The notes under the pieces: generated by a model
What the model was told of the DNA's origin: nothing
What the model saw: only the letters and a program-made list of their open reading frames with translations
The model's database searches: none
Assembly (NCBI RefSeq): GCF_020532645.1
Contig: NZ_JAJAUZ010000012.1
Location: forward strand, 62,001 to 126,000
Length of the DNA: 64,000 nt
Origin: Streptomyces bambusae
GTDB lineage: Bacteria; Actinomycetota; Actinomycetes; Streptomycetales; Streptomycetaceae
Direction: 5' to 3'
Shown here: in pieces, positions 1 to 7,978 of the stretch
Layout: each line of letters starts with the position of its first letter
Position numbering within the stretch: position 1 is the first letter of the stretch
Position numbers and translations under genes: made by a program

Positions 1-239
1 AGGGAGTCGCCCGCTTTGACGGAATACGTTGCGGTGGCCGCAGCAGGGGCGGCCACGGGGACCGCCTTTGCGGTGGCGACCGAATGCGCGGCCTGCGTCG
101 GCGCATTCAGGGTGGTGGCGTCTGCCACACCGGCTGCGGCCAGCGGGAGGACGAGGGCGGCGCCGCCCGTGCCGGCGGCGGCGAGGCCGCGGCTGAGCGG
201 GCTGTTCTTCGGACGGCGGTGCTTACCCCGTGCGGACAT
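1..239 (-). CDS. LysM-domain secreted cell-wall protein (5' part only)
   Basis: This is the N-terminal part of an exported cell-wall protein; the rest lies beyond the left edge. Reading from ATG at 239, the first 79 residues show a basic start (MSARGKHRRPK), a hydrophobic signal-peptide core and an Ala-rich mature N-terminus. The window edge falls in TYSVKAGDS, the opening of a LysM peptidoglycan-binding domain. A GGAGAGG ribosome site sits about 9 nt before the ATG. In streptomycetes this start usually belongs to a LysM transglycosylase-like or M23 peptidase (Rpf-like) protein; the catalytic domain is not visible, so the enzyme class is open. The gene lies directly behind a c-di-AMP riboswitch (250-446), which is typical of Rpf and cell-wall hydrolase genes in actinobacteria and supports the assignment. 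Confidence 0.85.
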   Translation of the reverse strand, partial: MSARGKHRRPKNSPLSRGLAAAGTGGAALVLPLAAAGVADATTLNAPTQAAHSVATAKAVPVAAPAAATATYSVKAGDS

Positions 240-249
240 GCCTGTTTCC

Positions 250-446
250 TCTCCGACGCCTGCGAGGTGAGCTGTCGGGTTCGGGCTGGAGCTGCCCGGC
301 CGCACGGCATGTGCGGCTTCACCCCTAGCCGTCCCGGATCCGGGACGGCGGCTTGCCTGGTTCCCCCGCTCCTGCCGTGTCGCGCGTGGGTGGGTTCGGT
401 GTCCGGGCGGCGGCAGGATTCGGAGTTCCGCTCGGATTGACGGTGA
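250..446 (-). promoter_or_regulatory. c-di-AMP riboswitch (ydaO/yuaA class)
   Basis: The leader of the LysM gene, read on the minus strand, carries the hallmark conserved blocks of the ydaO riboswitch in order: CCGAATCCTGCCGCC (about 425-411), GGGGAACCAGGC (about 368-357), a GC-rich hairpin, TAGGGGTGAAGCCGC (about 339-325), CCCGAACCCGACAGCTCACC (about 285-266) and CGCAGGCGTCGGAGAGG, which runs into the ribosome site. c-di-AMP binding to this class usually lowers expression of cell-wall hydrolase genes such as rpfA. The exact 5' boundary is estimated by eye. Confidence 0.88.
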
Positions 447-504
447 CGCTAAGGGAAGCGGGGCAACCAGAACAAGACATGAATTGCATGAGGAAATGAA
501 ATCG

Positions 505-529
505 AATGATCCAAGGAAAGAGGATCATT
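505..529. repeat. Short inverted repeat upstream of the riboswitch
   Basis: A perfect inverted repeat AATGATCC (505-512) / GGATCATT (522-529) with a 9-nt A/G-rich spacer stands out in otherwise GC-rich DNA. It lies about 80 bp upstream of the riboswitch, where the promoter of the LysM gene should be, so it may be an operator. Apart from this element and the riboswitch I see nothing in 447-782. Confidence 0.5.
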
Positions 530-782
530 CCGGACGCCCCGGACGCCCCGCCAAGTTCCGGGCGGGACAAGGGCTCCGGCCGCCCCCGCCGCCCGCACCC
601 GGGGGCGGCACGTGACCCACCTCACGGGCCGCAGGCCGAATGCGGCATGAGTGGATATGCCCGTATGAAAAAGCCGAATTCGGACACCACTCCCCCTGTC
701 GGTGCGCGCCCGGCTGGGCGATCCTGTGGCGGGAAGATCCACCGGGGACCGCGGGGCGGATCCGGGCGGCGAGGGGACGGAC

Positions 783-1592
783 GTGGGCGTGGACGTGGAC
801 GCCGGTACGGGCGCGGGCGGCGGGAGCGCGGTGCGGATCGAGCGCGACGGTCCGGTGTTCACGGTCGTGCTGGACCGTCCGGAGGTGCGCAACGCCGTCG
901 ACGGCCCGACGGCCGCCGCGCTGGCGGCGGCCTTCCGGGCGTTCGAGGCCGACCCGGAGGCGGCGGTGGCCGTGCTGTGGGGCGCGGGCGGCACCTTCTG
1001 CGCCGGAGCCGACCTGAAGGCGGTGGGCGGCGAGCGGGGCAACCGGGTGTCCGAGGACGGCGACGGCCCCATGGGACCCACCCGAATGGACCTGAACAAA
1101 CCGGTCATCGCCGCGATCTCCGGTCACGCCGTGGCGGGCGGTCTGGAGCTGGCGCTCTGGTGCGACCTGCGGGTGGCCGAGGAGGACGCCGCCCTCGGGG
1201 TGTTCTGCCGCCGCTGGGGCGTGCCGCTGATCGACGGCGGTACCGTGCGGCTGCCCCGGCTGATCGGCGAGAGCCGGGCCATGGACCTGATCCTCACCGG
1301 GCGTGCCGTCCCGGCGGCCGAGGCGTACGGAATGGGACTGGTGAACCGGCTCGTGCCGGCGGGGCGGGCCCGGGCGGCGGCCGAGGCCCTGGCACGCGAG
1401 ATCGCCGCCTTCCCGCAGCTGTGCCTGCGGCACGACCGGCGGTCCGTACGGGAGCAGCACGGGCTGGACGAGGTGGCGGCACTGCGCGGCGAGCTGCGGC
1501 ACGGCCTGGTGCCACTGGCGGCAGGGGAGACGCAGGCGGGCGCGGACCGGTTCGCCTCGGGGGCGGGCCGGCACGGCAGCTTCACGGACTGA
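783..1592 (+). CDS. Enoyl-CoA hydratase/isomerase (crotonase) family protein
   Basis: A 269-aa crotonase-fold protein acting on acyl-CoA thioesters in the cytoplasm. GTG at 783 is chosen because GAGGGG lies 7 nt before it; an in-frame ATG at 702 has no such support. Oxyanion-hole segments are present: CAGADLK (about 73-79) and AVAGGLEL (about 116-123), the latter holding one catalytic-type Glu (122). Where classical enoyl-CoA hydratases have a second Glu, in the segment before the GG-T-RLPRLIG stretch, this protein has FCRRWGV, so ordinary hydratase chemistry is uncertain; isomerase, hydrolase or decarboxylase activity is possible. It stands alone on its strand with no fatty-acid partner nearby. 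Confidence 0.88.
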   Translation: MGVDVDAGTGAGGGSAVRIERDGPVFTVVLDRPEVRNAVDGPTAAALAAAFRAFEADPEAAVAVLWGAGGTFCAGADLKAVGGERGNRVSEDGDGPMGPTRMDLNKPVIAAISGHAVAGGLELALWCDLRVAEEDAALGVFCRRWGVPLIDGGTVRLPRLIGESRAMDLILTGRAVPAAEAYGMGLVNRLVPAGRARAAAEALAREIAAFPQLCLRHDRRSVREQHGLDEVAALRGELRHGLVPLAAGETQAGADRFASGAGRHGSFTD

Positions 1593-1665
1593 TCCGGTCC
1601 CGGCGGCCGGCCCCCGCCCCGCCGGCGCCCGCCCCGCGGCCCCCGCCCCGCCGGCGCCCGTCCCG

Positions 1666-2187
1666 TCAGCGCCCGCCCATCACCCGGGTGAACTCGTCGG
1701 GGCCGACGGCGAATCCGCGCACCTCCAGGTCGGCGGTCCAGCCGCCCGAGCCGTCGCGGGTGAAGACGGCGACGGTCGCGGCGCCGGCGTCCGCCACCGC
1801 GGCCAGGTCGTCCAGGGCCAGGTCCTCGGCGCCCTCGCGGATCCGGATCCCGGTGCCGGGTACGGCGGCGAAGGTCTTCGCGCCGTCGCCCTGGATGACC
1901 ACGCCGACCACCACGCGCGCCGTCCGGTCGGCCATCCGGTCGAGTTCGACCGTCATCACCTCGTCGTAGCCGAAGCCCTGGCCGGTGCGGCTGTCCCGGT
2001 TGAGGGTGATGGTGCCGTCGGGCGACCGGCGGCCGAAGTGCACCAGGTGAACGGGATCACCGTACGGGTCGTCCGCGCCGTAGACCGCGGCGATCACATC
2101 GAGGTCGTGGGCCGGTGCACCGGACGGGCTGGGGTCCCACTTCAGTGCGATCTCCACCCTGGCCAGGCTCTTGCGGACACCGGTCAT
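1666..2187 (-). CDS. TerD-family protein
   Basis: A 173-aa cytoplasmic TerD-domain protein, the calcium-binding fold linked to tellurite, phage and envelope stress responses. Typical blocks are DLDVIAAVYG, the Gly-rich GQGFGYDEVMTVELDRM, and VVVGVVIQ. ATG at 2187 is preceded by AAGGGGAG at good spacing; the upstream ATG at 2202 lacks a ribosome site. It is a single TerD gene with no other ter genes in view, and it faces away from the FAD oxidase gene starting at 2379. Streptomycetes carry many TerD paralogues, so the specific stress cannot be inferred. Confidence 0.9.
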   Translation of the reverse strand: MTGVRKSLARVEIALKWDPSPSGAPAHDLDVIAAVYGADDPYGDPVHLVHFGRRSPDGTITLNRDSRTGQGFGYDEVMTVELDRMADRTARVVVGVVIQGDGAKTFAAVPGTGIRIREGAEDLALDDLAAVADAGAATVAVFTRDGSGGWTADLEVRGFAVGPDEFTRVMGGR

Positions 2188-2378
2188 GGAACTCCCCTTC
2201 ATCAGTGGCGCGTTGCCCGCCCATGCTGCCACGACCTCCCGAACTCCGGTGCGATCGCCTGTGTGTTCCCGGCCATGGCGGCCGACCGCCGCTCCCCCGT
2301 GCGCCGTTCGGGTGGGCGGCCGCGCCGTGCGGGCGGCGGTGCGGCGGGTCCGGCGGCCCGGGTGGCACAAGTGGGGTC

Positions 2379-3911
2379 ATGACGATCGGTCGGCGCGCGG
2401 TGCTGCGCGGGGCGGCGGCTCTGGCCGCCATGGGGGCGGGGGCGGTACCTGTGGACGGGACACCCCGGCCGGCGGACCCGGACCTCGGCGCCCTGGCCGC
2501 CGACCTGGACGGCCTGCTGGTCCGGCCCGGCGACCCCGCGTACCCGGAGGCCCGCCGCCTCTACCAGCCCCGGTACGACGCGGTCGCGCCGGCCGCGGTC
2601 GCCTATCCGGCGCACGACCGGGACGTGGCCACCTGTCTCGGGTTCGCCCGCCGCACCGGTGTGCCGGTCGTCCCGCGCGGCGGCGGCCACTCGTACGCGG
2701 GCTGGTCCACCGGAACCGGGCTCGTCGTGGACGTGTCGGCGCTGGACCGGCTGGTCCCGGCCGCCGGCGGGGTGACGGTGGGCGCCGGGGTGCGGCTGGG
2801 CGACCTGCACGCCGGGGTGGCCGCCGCGGGCGCCGCCCTGCCCGCCGGGCTGTGCCCGAGCGTGGGCGTCGCGGGCCTCGCCCTGGGCGGTGGGCTCGGC
2901 GTGGCGAGCCGGGCCTACGGGACCACGAGCGACCAGCTCACCGGTGCCCGGGTGGTCACCGCCGACGGGCGGGTCCGCGAGGTGGACGGGCGGCAGGACG
3001 CGGACCTCTTCTGGGCGCTGCGCGGGGCGGGCGCGGCCGGGTTCGGCATCGTGACCGAGTTCCGGTTCCGCACCCGGCCGGCCGTGGACTGCGCCTTCGC
3101 CGAGCTGCACTGGCCCTGGCGGGACGCGGGTGCGCTGCTGCGGGGCTGGCAGCGCTGGCAGGCCGCGCTGCCCGACCCGTACTGGAGCCAGGTGGAGTGC
3201 ACGGTGACGGGCGGGCCGCTGCCGGCGCCGGTGGTGCGGGTGGTGGGCCTGGACGGCGTACGGGAGCTGGAGGAGCGGCTGACCGCGCTCGTCGGCCTGG
3301 TCGGGGCGGAGCCGCGGGACCGGTGGGTGGTGGTGCGCGGCCATGCGGAGACGATGCGGGCGATGTCGGGCTGTGCGGAGCTGTCCGCCGCGCAGTGCCG
3401 GCTGCCGGGGTCGCTGCCCGGCCGCGGGCCGCAGGGCCGGCTGGGCCGGGAGGACTACGCAGCGCGTTCGGACTTCTGGCCGGCGGGAGGGCTGCCGAAT
3501 CCGGCGGTGGACGCGGTGCTGGCGGCGGTGGCCCGGTACGCGGCCTCGGCGGCGCCGGGCGGGGCGGGGGTGGTGCAGTTCGACGGGGTGTGCGGGGGTG
3601 CGGTGAACCGGGTGGCGGCGGCGGACACGGCGTTCGTGCACCGCGACTCCGCCTTCCTCGCGCAGTACCTGGCGTACTGGCCGGCGGACGCGGACCGGAC
3701 GGCGGCGGACCGGCAGCAGGCCTGGCTGGACCGGCTCTGGTCGGACCTGCGGCCGTGGGCGGGCGGCTCGGCGTACCAGAACTACGCCGACCCGAAGCTG
3801 CCCGGCTGGGCGGCGGCCCACTACGGCGCGAACCTGCCGCGGCTGCGCGCGGTGAAGGCCCGGTACGACCCGGACGAGCTGTTCCGCTCCCCGCAGGGGG
3901 TCCGGCCGTAG
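2379..3911 (+). CDS. Tat-exported FAD-linked oxidase of the berberine bridge (BBE) type
   Basis: A 510-aa flavin oxidase with an N-terminal twin-arginine signal (GRRAVLRG, then a hydrophobic stretch), so it is probably folded with FAD inside the cell and exported by Tat. The PCMH-type FAD domain holds GGGHSYAG with His104, the usual 8-alpha-FAD attachment site, and GLCPSVGVAGL with Cys159, matching the second covalent site of bicovalent BBE-type oxidases. The C-terminal BBE motif is seen as YQNYADPKL near residue 460. Family members oxidise sugars, alkaloids or polyketides using oxygen; the substrate cannot be told. ATG at 2379 has no clear Shine-Dalgarno and may be leaderless. Confidence 0.9.
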   Translation: MTIGRRAVLRGAAALAAMGAGAVPVDGTPRPADPDLGALAADLDGLLVRPGDPAYPEARRLYQPRYDAVAPAAVAYPAHDRDVATCLGFARRTGVPVVPRGGGHSYAGWSTGTGLVVDVSALDRLVPAAGGVTVGAGVRLGDLHAGVAAAGAALPAGLCPSVGVAGLALGGGLGVASRAYGTTSDQLTGARVVTADGRVREVDGRQDADLFWALRGAGAAGFGIVTEFRFRTRPAVDCAFAELHWPWRDAGALLRGWQRWQAALPDPYWSQVECTVTGGPLPAPVVRVVGLDGVRELEERLTALVGLVGAEPRDRWVVVRGHAETMRAMSGCAELSAAQCRLPGSLPGRGPQGRLGREDYAARSDFWPAGGLPNPAVDAVLAAVARYAASAAPGGAGVVQFDGVCGGAVNRVAAADTAFVHRDSAFLAQYLAYWPADADRTAADRQQAWLDRLWSDLRPWAGGSAYQNYADPKLPGWAAAHYGANLPRLRAVKARYDPDELFRSPQGVRP

Positions 3912-3934
3912 GGTCGTGCGCCTCCGCCCGCCGT

Positions 3935-3957
3935 GCCCGGGGATCGGCGCCCCGGGC
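3935..3957. terminator. Stem-loop between convergent genes
   Basis: Perfect 8-bp GC stem, GCCCGGGG / CCCCGGGC with a 7-nt loop, directly after the FAD oxidase stop and before the convergent hydrolase. A second palindrome, GGCCGGCG-T-CGCCGGCC, follows at about 3964-3980. No U-tract, as is common in streptomycetes. Confidence 0.6.
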
Positions 3958-4003
3958 TTCCCGTGGCCGGCGTCGCCGGCCCGGAACCCCGGGGCGCCGG
4001 ACC

Positions 4004-4873
4004 TCAGGCGAGGCCGGCCAGCAGTTCCGCGAACTCCTGCGGCCGGCTGAAGTAGCCGACGTGCGAAGCGTCGAGGGTGCGGACGTCGAAGGGGTTGTGC
4101 GGGGTCAGCTCGTCCGCCTTGCGGATCATGTGGTCCTGGACGGCCGGCGGGATGCTCCGGTCCGCGGAGAGCCGGACGAAGGTGTGCGGAACGCGTCCCC
4201 ATCCGTCGGCCCGGACCACCGCACCCGCCTCCAGCACCGCGTAGTTCTCGTCCGGGTCCAGGGAGTCCAGCAGCAGCCGGAACTGGTGGTCGGTGGCATC
4301 GGCCATGACGGCGGCCTTCAGCTCCGCGAACAGCTGCGGGTCGCCGTGGGCACTGCGCCAGTTCAGCCGGGCCACCCCCGGATCCCGCCCCGCGGGGCCG
4401 GGCACGGTGATGCGCGCGGCGAGGGCGTCGAGCAGGTTGTCGTCGGCCACGTCCCACGGCTCGGTGAGCATGGCCGGGTCGCTGAGGCAGGCTGCCGACA
4501 GGTAGACGACGCGGTGGAGCAGTTCCGGTGCGGCGTTGGCGACGGCGCTGACCGTCAGACCGCCGAAGCTGCTGCCGACCAGGACCACGGGTCCCGCCGC
4601 GGCGAGGGGGCGGACGGCGGCCAGCACGTGGCGCACGTTGTCCTGCAACGTGACGCCCTGCATCGGCGACGGGGCGGCAGCCAGTGCGGTGAGGTCCTGT
4701 GGCTGCCGGTAGTAGGCGGCGGGGACGTCGGCCAGGTCTCCGTGGCCGGGCAGGTCGACGGCATGGGAGCGGTGTCCGAGCAGGGCGAGTTCGTTCTGCA
4801 GCGGGCCCCAGGCCCGGGCGTTGCCGGAGCCGCCGTGAATGCAGACGAACGTGGGGCGCAGCGGTGCGCGCAT
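4004..4873 (-). CDS. Alpha/beta-fold hydrolase
   Basis: A 289-aa cytoplasmic alpha/beta hydrolase resembling the esterase/hydroxynitrile-lyase-like group. Visible elements are the oxyanion segment IHGG (12-15), the nucleophile elbow GSSFGG with Ser102, a late Asp (ADRS, 238) as candidate acid, and DASHVGYFS with His271. Start ATG 4873 follows GAGGA at about 9 nt; ATG 4891, six codons upstream, lacks a ribosome site. It is monocistronic. Small esters or plant-derived hydroxynitriles are plausible substrates by family only. Confidence 0.85.
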   Translation of the reverse strand: MRAPLRPTFVCIHGGSGNARAWGPLQNELALLGHRSHAVDLPGHGDLADVPAAYYRQPQDLTALAAAPSPMQGVTLQDNVRHVLAAVRPLAAAGPVVLVGSSFGGLTVSAVANAAPELLHRVVYLSAACLSDPAMLTEPWDVADDNLLDALAARITVPGPAGRDPGVARLNWRSAHGDPQLFAELKAAVMADATDHQFRLLLDSLDPDENYAVLEAGAVVRADGWGRVPHTFVRLSADRSIPPAVQDHMIRKADELTPHNPFDVRTLDASHVGYFSRPQEFAELLAGLA

Positions 4874-5068
4874 GGTGGAGATCCTCGTCATCCGGAGGTG
4901 AACGGTGGACGTCGGACCCGGTTGCCGGCGGCGGCCGGCGCCGGGTCAGCGCGTCGACCGGGTGCGCGCGGCCTGCCAGTTGTGGATGACGGAACTCATG
5001 GGGTGATCGTACGTACCGCGGGCCGGCCCGGCGAGGGATTTCCGGCGGCGCCGGCCGCGGACCGCCCC

Positions 5069-5548
5069 TCAGGAACGCGGGACGCTCGGTCGCGGGTAGG
5101 TGCGGGACTGCTTGACGCTGCCGAAGGCGAAGCTGGACTCGATCGAGGCGATGCCGGGGATGGCGTGGATCCGGGTGCGGACCAGCGCCTCGTACGCCTC
5201 CAGGCTCTCGATGACGATCCGCATCAGGTAGTCGCTGCTGCCGGCCATCAGGTAGCAGTCCTGGATGTGCTCGATGAGGCCGACGTGCTCCTCGAAGAGC
5301 CGGACTGCTTCACCCGTGTGCCGTTCCAGGCGGACCCGGACGAACACGGTGATCGGCAGGCCGAAGGCGGACTGGTCGACCATCGCGGTGTAGCCGCGGA
5401 TCAGGCCGGCCTCCTCCAGCCGGCGGACCCGCCGCAGGCAGGGGGACGGGGAGAGCTGGACGCGGTCGGCGAGGTCCTGGTTGGAGAGCCGGCCGTCGGT
5501 CTGGAGCTCCCGGATGATGTGCAGGTCGACCGCGTCCATGGCCTTCAC
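5069..5548 (-). CDS. Lrp/AsnC-family transcriptional regulator
   Basis: A 159-aa feast/famine regulator with an N-terminal HTH (IIRELQTDGRLSNQDLADRV then the LSPSPCLRRVRRLEEAGLI recognition region) and a C-terminal RAM ligand/oligomer domain (CYLMAGSSDYLMRI). GTG at 5548 follows GGGAG by 7 nt; ATG at 5539 is an alternative. It is divergent from an amino-acid-exporter-like EamA gene and an aminotransferase, the classic arrangement for an Lrp protein controlling amino-acid efflux or turnover. The inverted repeats at 5615-5652 are its probable binding sites. Confidence 0.93.
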   Translation of the reverse strand: MKAMDAVDLHIIRELQTDGRLSNQDLADRVQLSPSPCLRRVRRLEEAGLIRGYTAMVDQSAFGLPITVFVRVRLERHTGEAVRLFEEHVGLIEHIQDCYLMAGSSDYLMRIVIESLEAYEALVRTRIHAIPGIASIESSFAFGSVKQSRTYPRPSVPRS

Positions 5549-5614
5549 GTGCCGGCTCCCGTCCCGTTTCTGTCCCGTTTTCCGCCGAAGCGTGCCGAGT
5601 CTTTTCTGATTATT

Positions 5615-5652
5615 GGCAGATTCTGCCCCAACAGTAGGCCTGAGGGGCAGAA
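5615..5652. promoter_or_regulatory. Probable Lrp operator: three related half-sites
   Basis: Between the divergent Lrp and EamA genes lie GGCAGA-T-TCTGCC (5615-5627, perfect) and an overlapping larger inverted repeat TTCTGCCCC (5621-5629) / GGGGCAGAA (5644-5652) with perfect 9-bp arms and a 14-nt spacer. The half-site centres are roughly one and two helical turns apart, as expected for an oligomeric Lrp protein. Confidence 0.65.
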
Positions 5653-5732
5653 CTAGCAATCGGCTGCCCCCGGAGAAGACCTAGCGTTGCGGGGTGGGCA
5701 GAGTGCCCGGTACGCATTCGGGAGGACGCCCG

Positions 5733-6689
5733 TTGGCCACGATCGACACCCGGGACACGCGGAGCACCCCGGTCCGGGGTGCGGACCGCGGCAGGTCCCC
5801 GCAGGCGGTGGGCATGGCGGCGCTGCTGCTGACGGTCACCATCTGGGCGGCCTTCGCGCTCAGCGCCCGCGCGCTGAGCTCCTCGACCCTGCTGCCGGCC
5901 GACGCGGCGCTGCTCCGCTACGGGCTGCCGCTGCTGGTGCTGGCGCCCGCGCTGTGGCGCCGCCGCCGGGCGATCGCCGCGGTCCGGCCCGCCGCCGCCC
6001 TCAAGGTGGCCTGTGGCGCCGGCGTCCCCTTCTTCCTGGCCGCCATGCAGGGCGGCTCCCTCACCTCGGCCGCATTCGTCGGCTCGCTGGTGCCGGGCAT
6101 GGTGCCGCTGTTCGTCGCCGGCCTGATGGCCGCGAACGGGCGCGGGCTGCCCCGGGGCGGCCAGGTCGCCGGCCTCGCCCTGATCGCGGCCGGCGTGCTC
6201 GCCCTGGTCTGGCGGTACGTCGTCCCCGTCGACGGGGACGTGCTGGCGGGCGCCGGACTGCTGCTGGTCGCGAGCGGCCTGTGGGCCCTGTACACCGTGG
6301 GCCTCAAGGAGGTCGAGCTGGACCCGGTGGGCTCCATCGGCCTGCTGTGCCTGCCCTCGTTCGCGGTCATCGCCCTGCTCGCCCTCACCGGGGTGCTGCC
6401 GACCGGCATGGCCCACGCGGCCGGCAGCGACATCCTGCTGTTCCTGGTGGTGCAGGGCTTCGGCGTCGGGCTGTGCGCCGGACTGCTGTACGCCTTCGCC
6501 ATCCGCCGGGTCGGCGCCGAGCGCAGCTCGGTGGTCGGCAGCCTCAGCCCGGTCCTGGTGGTCCTGCTGGCCGTCCCGCTGCTCGGCGAGTCGCCCACCA
6601 CCGCCGTCCTCGTCGGCGTTCCCCTCATCACCGCCGGCGTCGCGCTCGCCAACCGACGCCCTCGAACCAAGGTTTCCGCCGATGCTTGA
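5733..6689 (+). CDS. EamA/DMT-superfamily transporter
   Basis: A roughly 318-aa inner-membrane protein with about ten hydrophobic segments in two EamA halves (for example VGMAALLLTVTIWAAFALSA near the start, and SSVVGSLSPVLVVLLAVPLLGES in the second half). Drug/metabolite family members often export amino acids. TTG at 5733 is preferred because GGAGGA lies 6-7 nt upstream; GTG at 5694 would add 13 residues without a ribosome site. The 3' end overlaps the aminotransferase start by 8 bp, so the two are translationally coupled. The divergent Lrp gene suggests induction by an amino acid. Confidence 0.9.
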   Translation: MATIDTRDTRSTPVRGADRGRSPQAVGMAALLLTVTIWAAFALSARALSSSTLLPADAALLRYGLPLLVLAPALWRRRRAIAAVRPAAALKVACGAGVPFFLAAMQGGSLTSAAFVGSLVPGMVPLFVAGLMAANGRGLPRGGQVAGLALIAAGVLALVWRYVVPVDGDVLAGAGLLLVASGLWALYTVGLKEVELDPVGSIGLLCLPSFAVIALLALTGVLPTGMAHAAGSDILLFLVVQGFGVGLCAGLLYAFAIRRVGAERSSVVGSLSPVLVVLLAVPLLGESPTTAVLVGVPLITAGVALANRRPRTKVSADA

Positions 6690-7866
6690 GCTGCTCCCGC
6701 CCCCGCCCGTCGACCCGCTGTGGGACCTGGCCGCCGAGTTCGGTGCCGACCCGCGGCCCGAGCGCCTCAACCTGGTGCTCGGCGTGTACCGCGACCACAC
6801 CGGCGTCACTCCCGTGATGGGCGCGGTCCGCGAGGCGGAGGCCCGGCTCGCCGCCCGGGCCGAGTCCAAGGAGTACCGCGGGCTGTCCGGCAACGCCGCC
6901 TTCAACCGGGCCATGCTGGCGACCGTGCTCGGCTCCCCCGAGCTGACCGCCCGGGCGACGGCCGTGCAGACCGTCGCGGGCACCGGCGCGCTGCGGCTGC
7001 TGGCGGACCTGATCTGCCGCACCCGGCCCGGCACGACCGTGTGGATCAGCGACCCGGCGTACGTCAACCACCGGCCGATCATGGAGGCCGCGGGGCTGGC
7101 GGTGCGCCCGTACCGCTGGGTGGACGCGGCCGGCGGCTTCGACCGCGAGGGCATGCTCGGCGACCTGGCGCAGGCGCAGCGCGACGATGTCGTGCTGCTC
7201 CAGGGCTGCTGCCACAACCCGTCCGGGGTCGATCCGTCGGCGGACGCCTGGGCGGACCTGGCCGCGCTGGCCGGGCACAACGGCTGGGTGCCGCTGGTGG
7301 ACCTGGCGTACCACGGGCTCGGCGACGGCATGGAGGCCGACCTGGCGCCGGCCCGGATGCTGGCCGCGCGGGTGCCGGAGATGCTGGTCGCGATCAGCTG
7401 CTCGAAGAACTTCGGCCTGTACAGCGACCGGACGGGCTGTGCGATCGTGCTCGGGCCGTCGGCGCGGTCGCTGCGGCACGTGGAGACGGCGCTGCAGAAC
7501 GCGGCGCGGACGCTCTACTCGATGCCGCCGGAGCACGGTGCGGCCGTGGTCACCACGATCCTGGAGGACCCGGGGCTGCGGACCGCGTGGCGGGCCGAGC
7601 TGGAGGTGATGCGCGGCCGGATCACCGCCAACCGCACCGATCTGACGGCGCACCTGGCCAACCTGGGCCACGAGGGAACGGCGCGGGTGCTGGAAGGGCA
7701 GAAGGGCATGTTCTCGATGCTGCCGCTCGACGCCGGGCAGATGGCGGACCTTCGGACCCGCTTCGCCGTGTACGGCACCACCTCCGGCCGGATCAACATC
7801 GCCGGCATACCCGCCCATCGGATCCCGTACCTGGCCCGGTCGGTGGCGGCGGTGCTGGGCGGCTGA
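6682..7866 (+). CDS. Class I PLP-dependent aminotransferase (aspartate/aromatic type)
   Basis: A 394-aa enzyme of the AspC/TyrB kind: it begins with PPPPVDPLWDL and LNLVLGVYRD, typical of enteric-type aspartate/tyrosine aminotransferases. It shows the cofactor-contacting HNPSG (Asn179), Asp208-Leu-Ala-Tyr210, and the Schiff-base lysine in SCSKNFGLYSDRTG (Lys242, Arg250). It transfers amino groups between aspartate or aromatic amino acids and 2-oxoglutarate. ATG 6682 overlaps the EamA gene, making an exporter/transaminase operon under the divergent Lrp regulator. This AspC/TyrB subtype is less common in actinomycetes than the other class I type, so a specialised role is plausible. Confidence 0.9.
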   Translation: MLELLPPPPVDPLWDLAAEFGADPRPERLNLVLGVYRDHTGVTPVMGAVREAEARLAARAESKEYRGLSGNAAFNRAMLATVLGSPELTARATAVQTVAGTGALRLLADLICRTRPGTTVWISDPAYVNHRPIMEAAGLAVRPYRWVDAAGGFDREGMLGDLAQAQRDDVVLLQGCCHNPSGVDPSADAWADLAALAGHNGWVPLVDLAYHGLGDGMEADLAPARMLAARVPEMLVAISCSKNFGLYSDRTGCAIVLGPSARSLRHVETALQNAARTLYSMPPEHGAAVVTTILEDPGLRTAWRAELEVMRGRITANRTDLTAHLANLGHEGTARVLEGQKGMFSMLPLDAGQMADLRTRFAVYGTTSGRINIAGIPAHRIPYLARSVAAVLGG

Positions 7867-7978
7867 CCGCTTCCGAGGCGTGCCGGCGGGGCTCGCGGGT
7901 ACGGGCCCCGCGCACCGGAATGATCTTCGTGGCGGCCCCCCTCGCGGGTGCGTCACACCCGTGTGATCGGATGTGGGC

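Noticed and set aside
2202..4457. 751-codon minus-strand frame
   Set aside because: Antisense shadow of the FAD oxidase; composition is Arg/Pro/Gly-rich with no domain.
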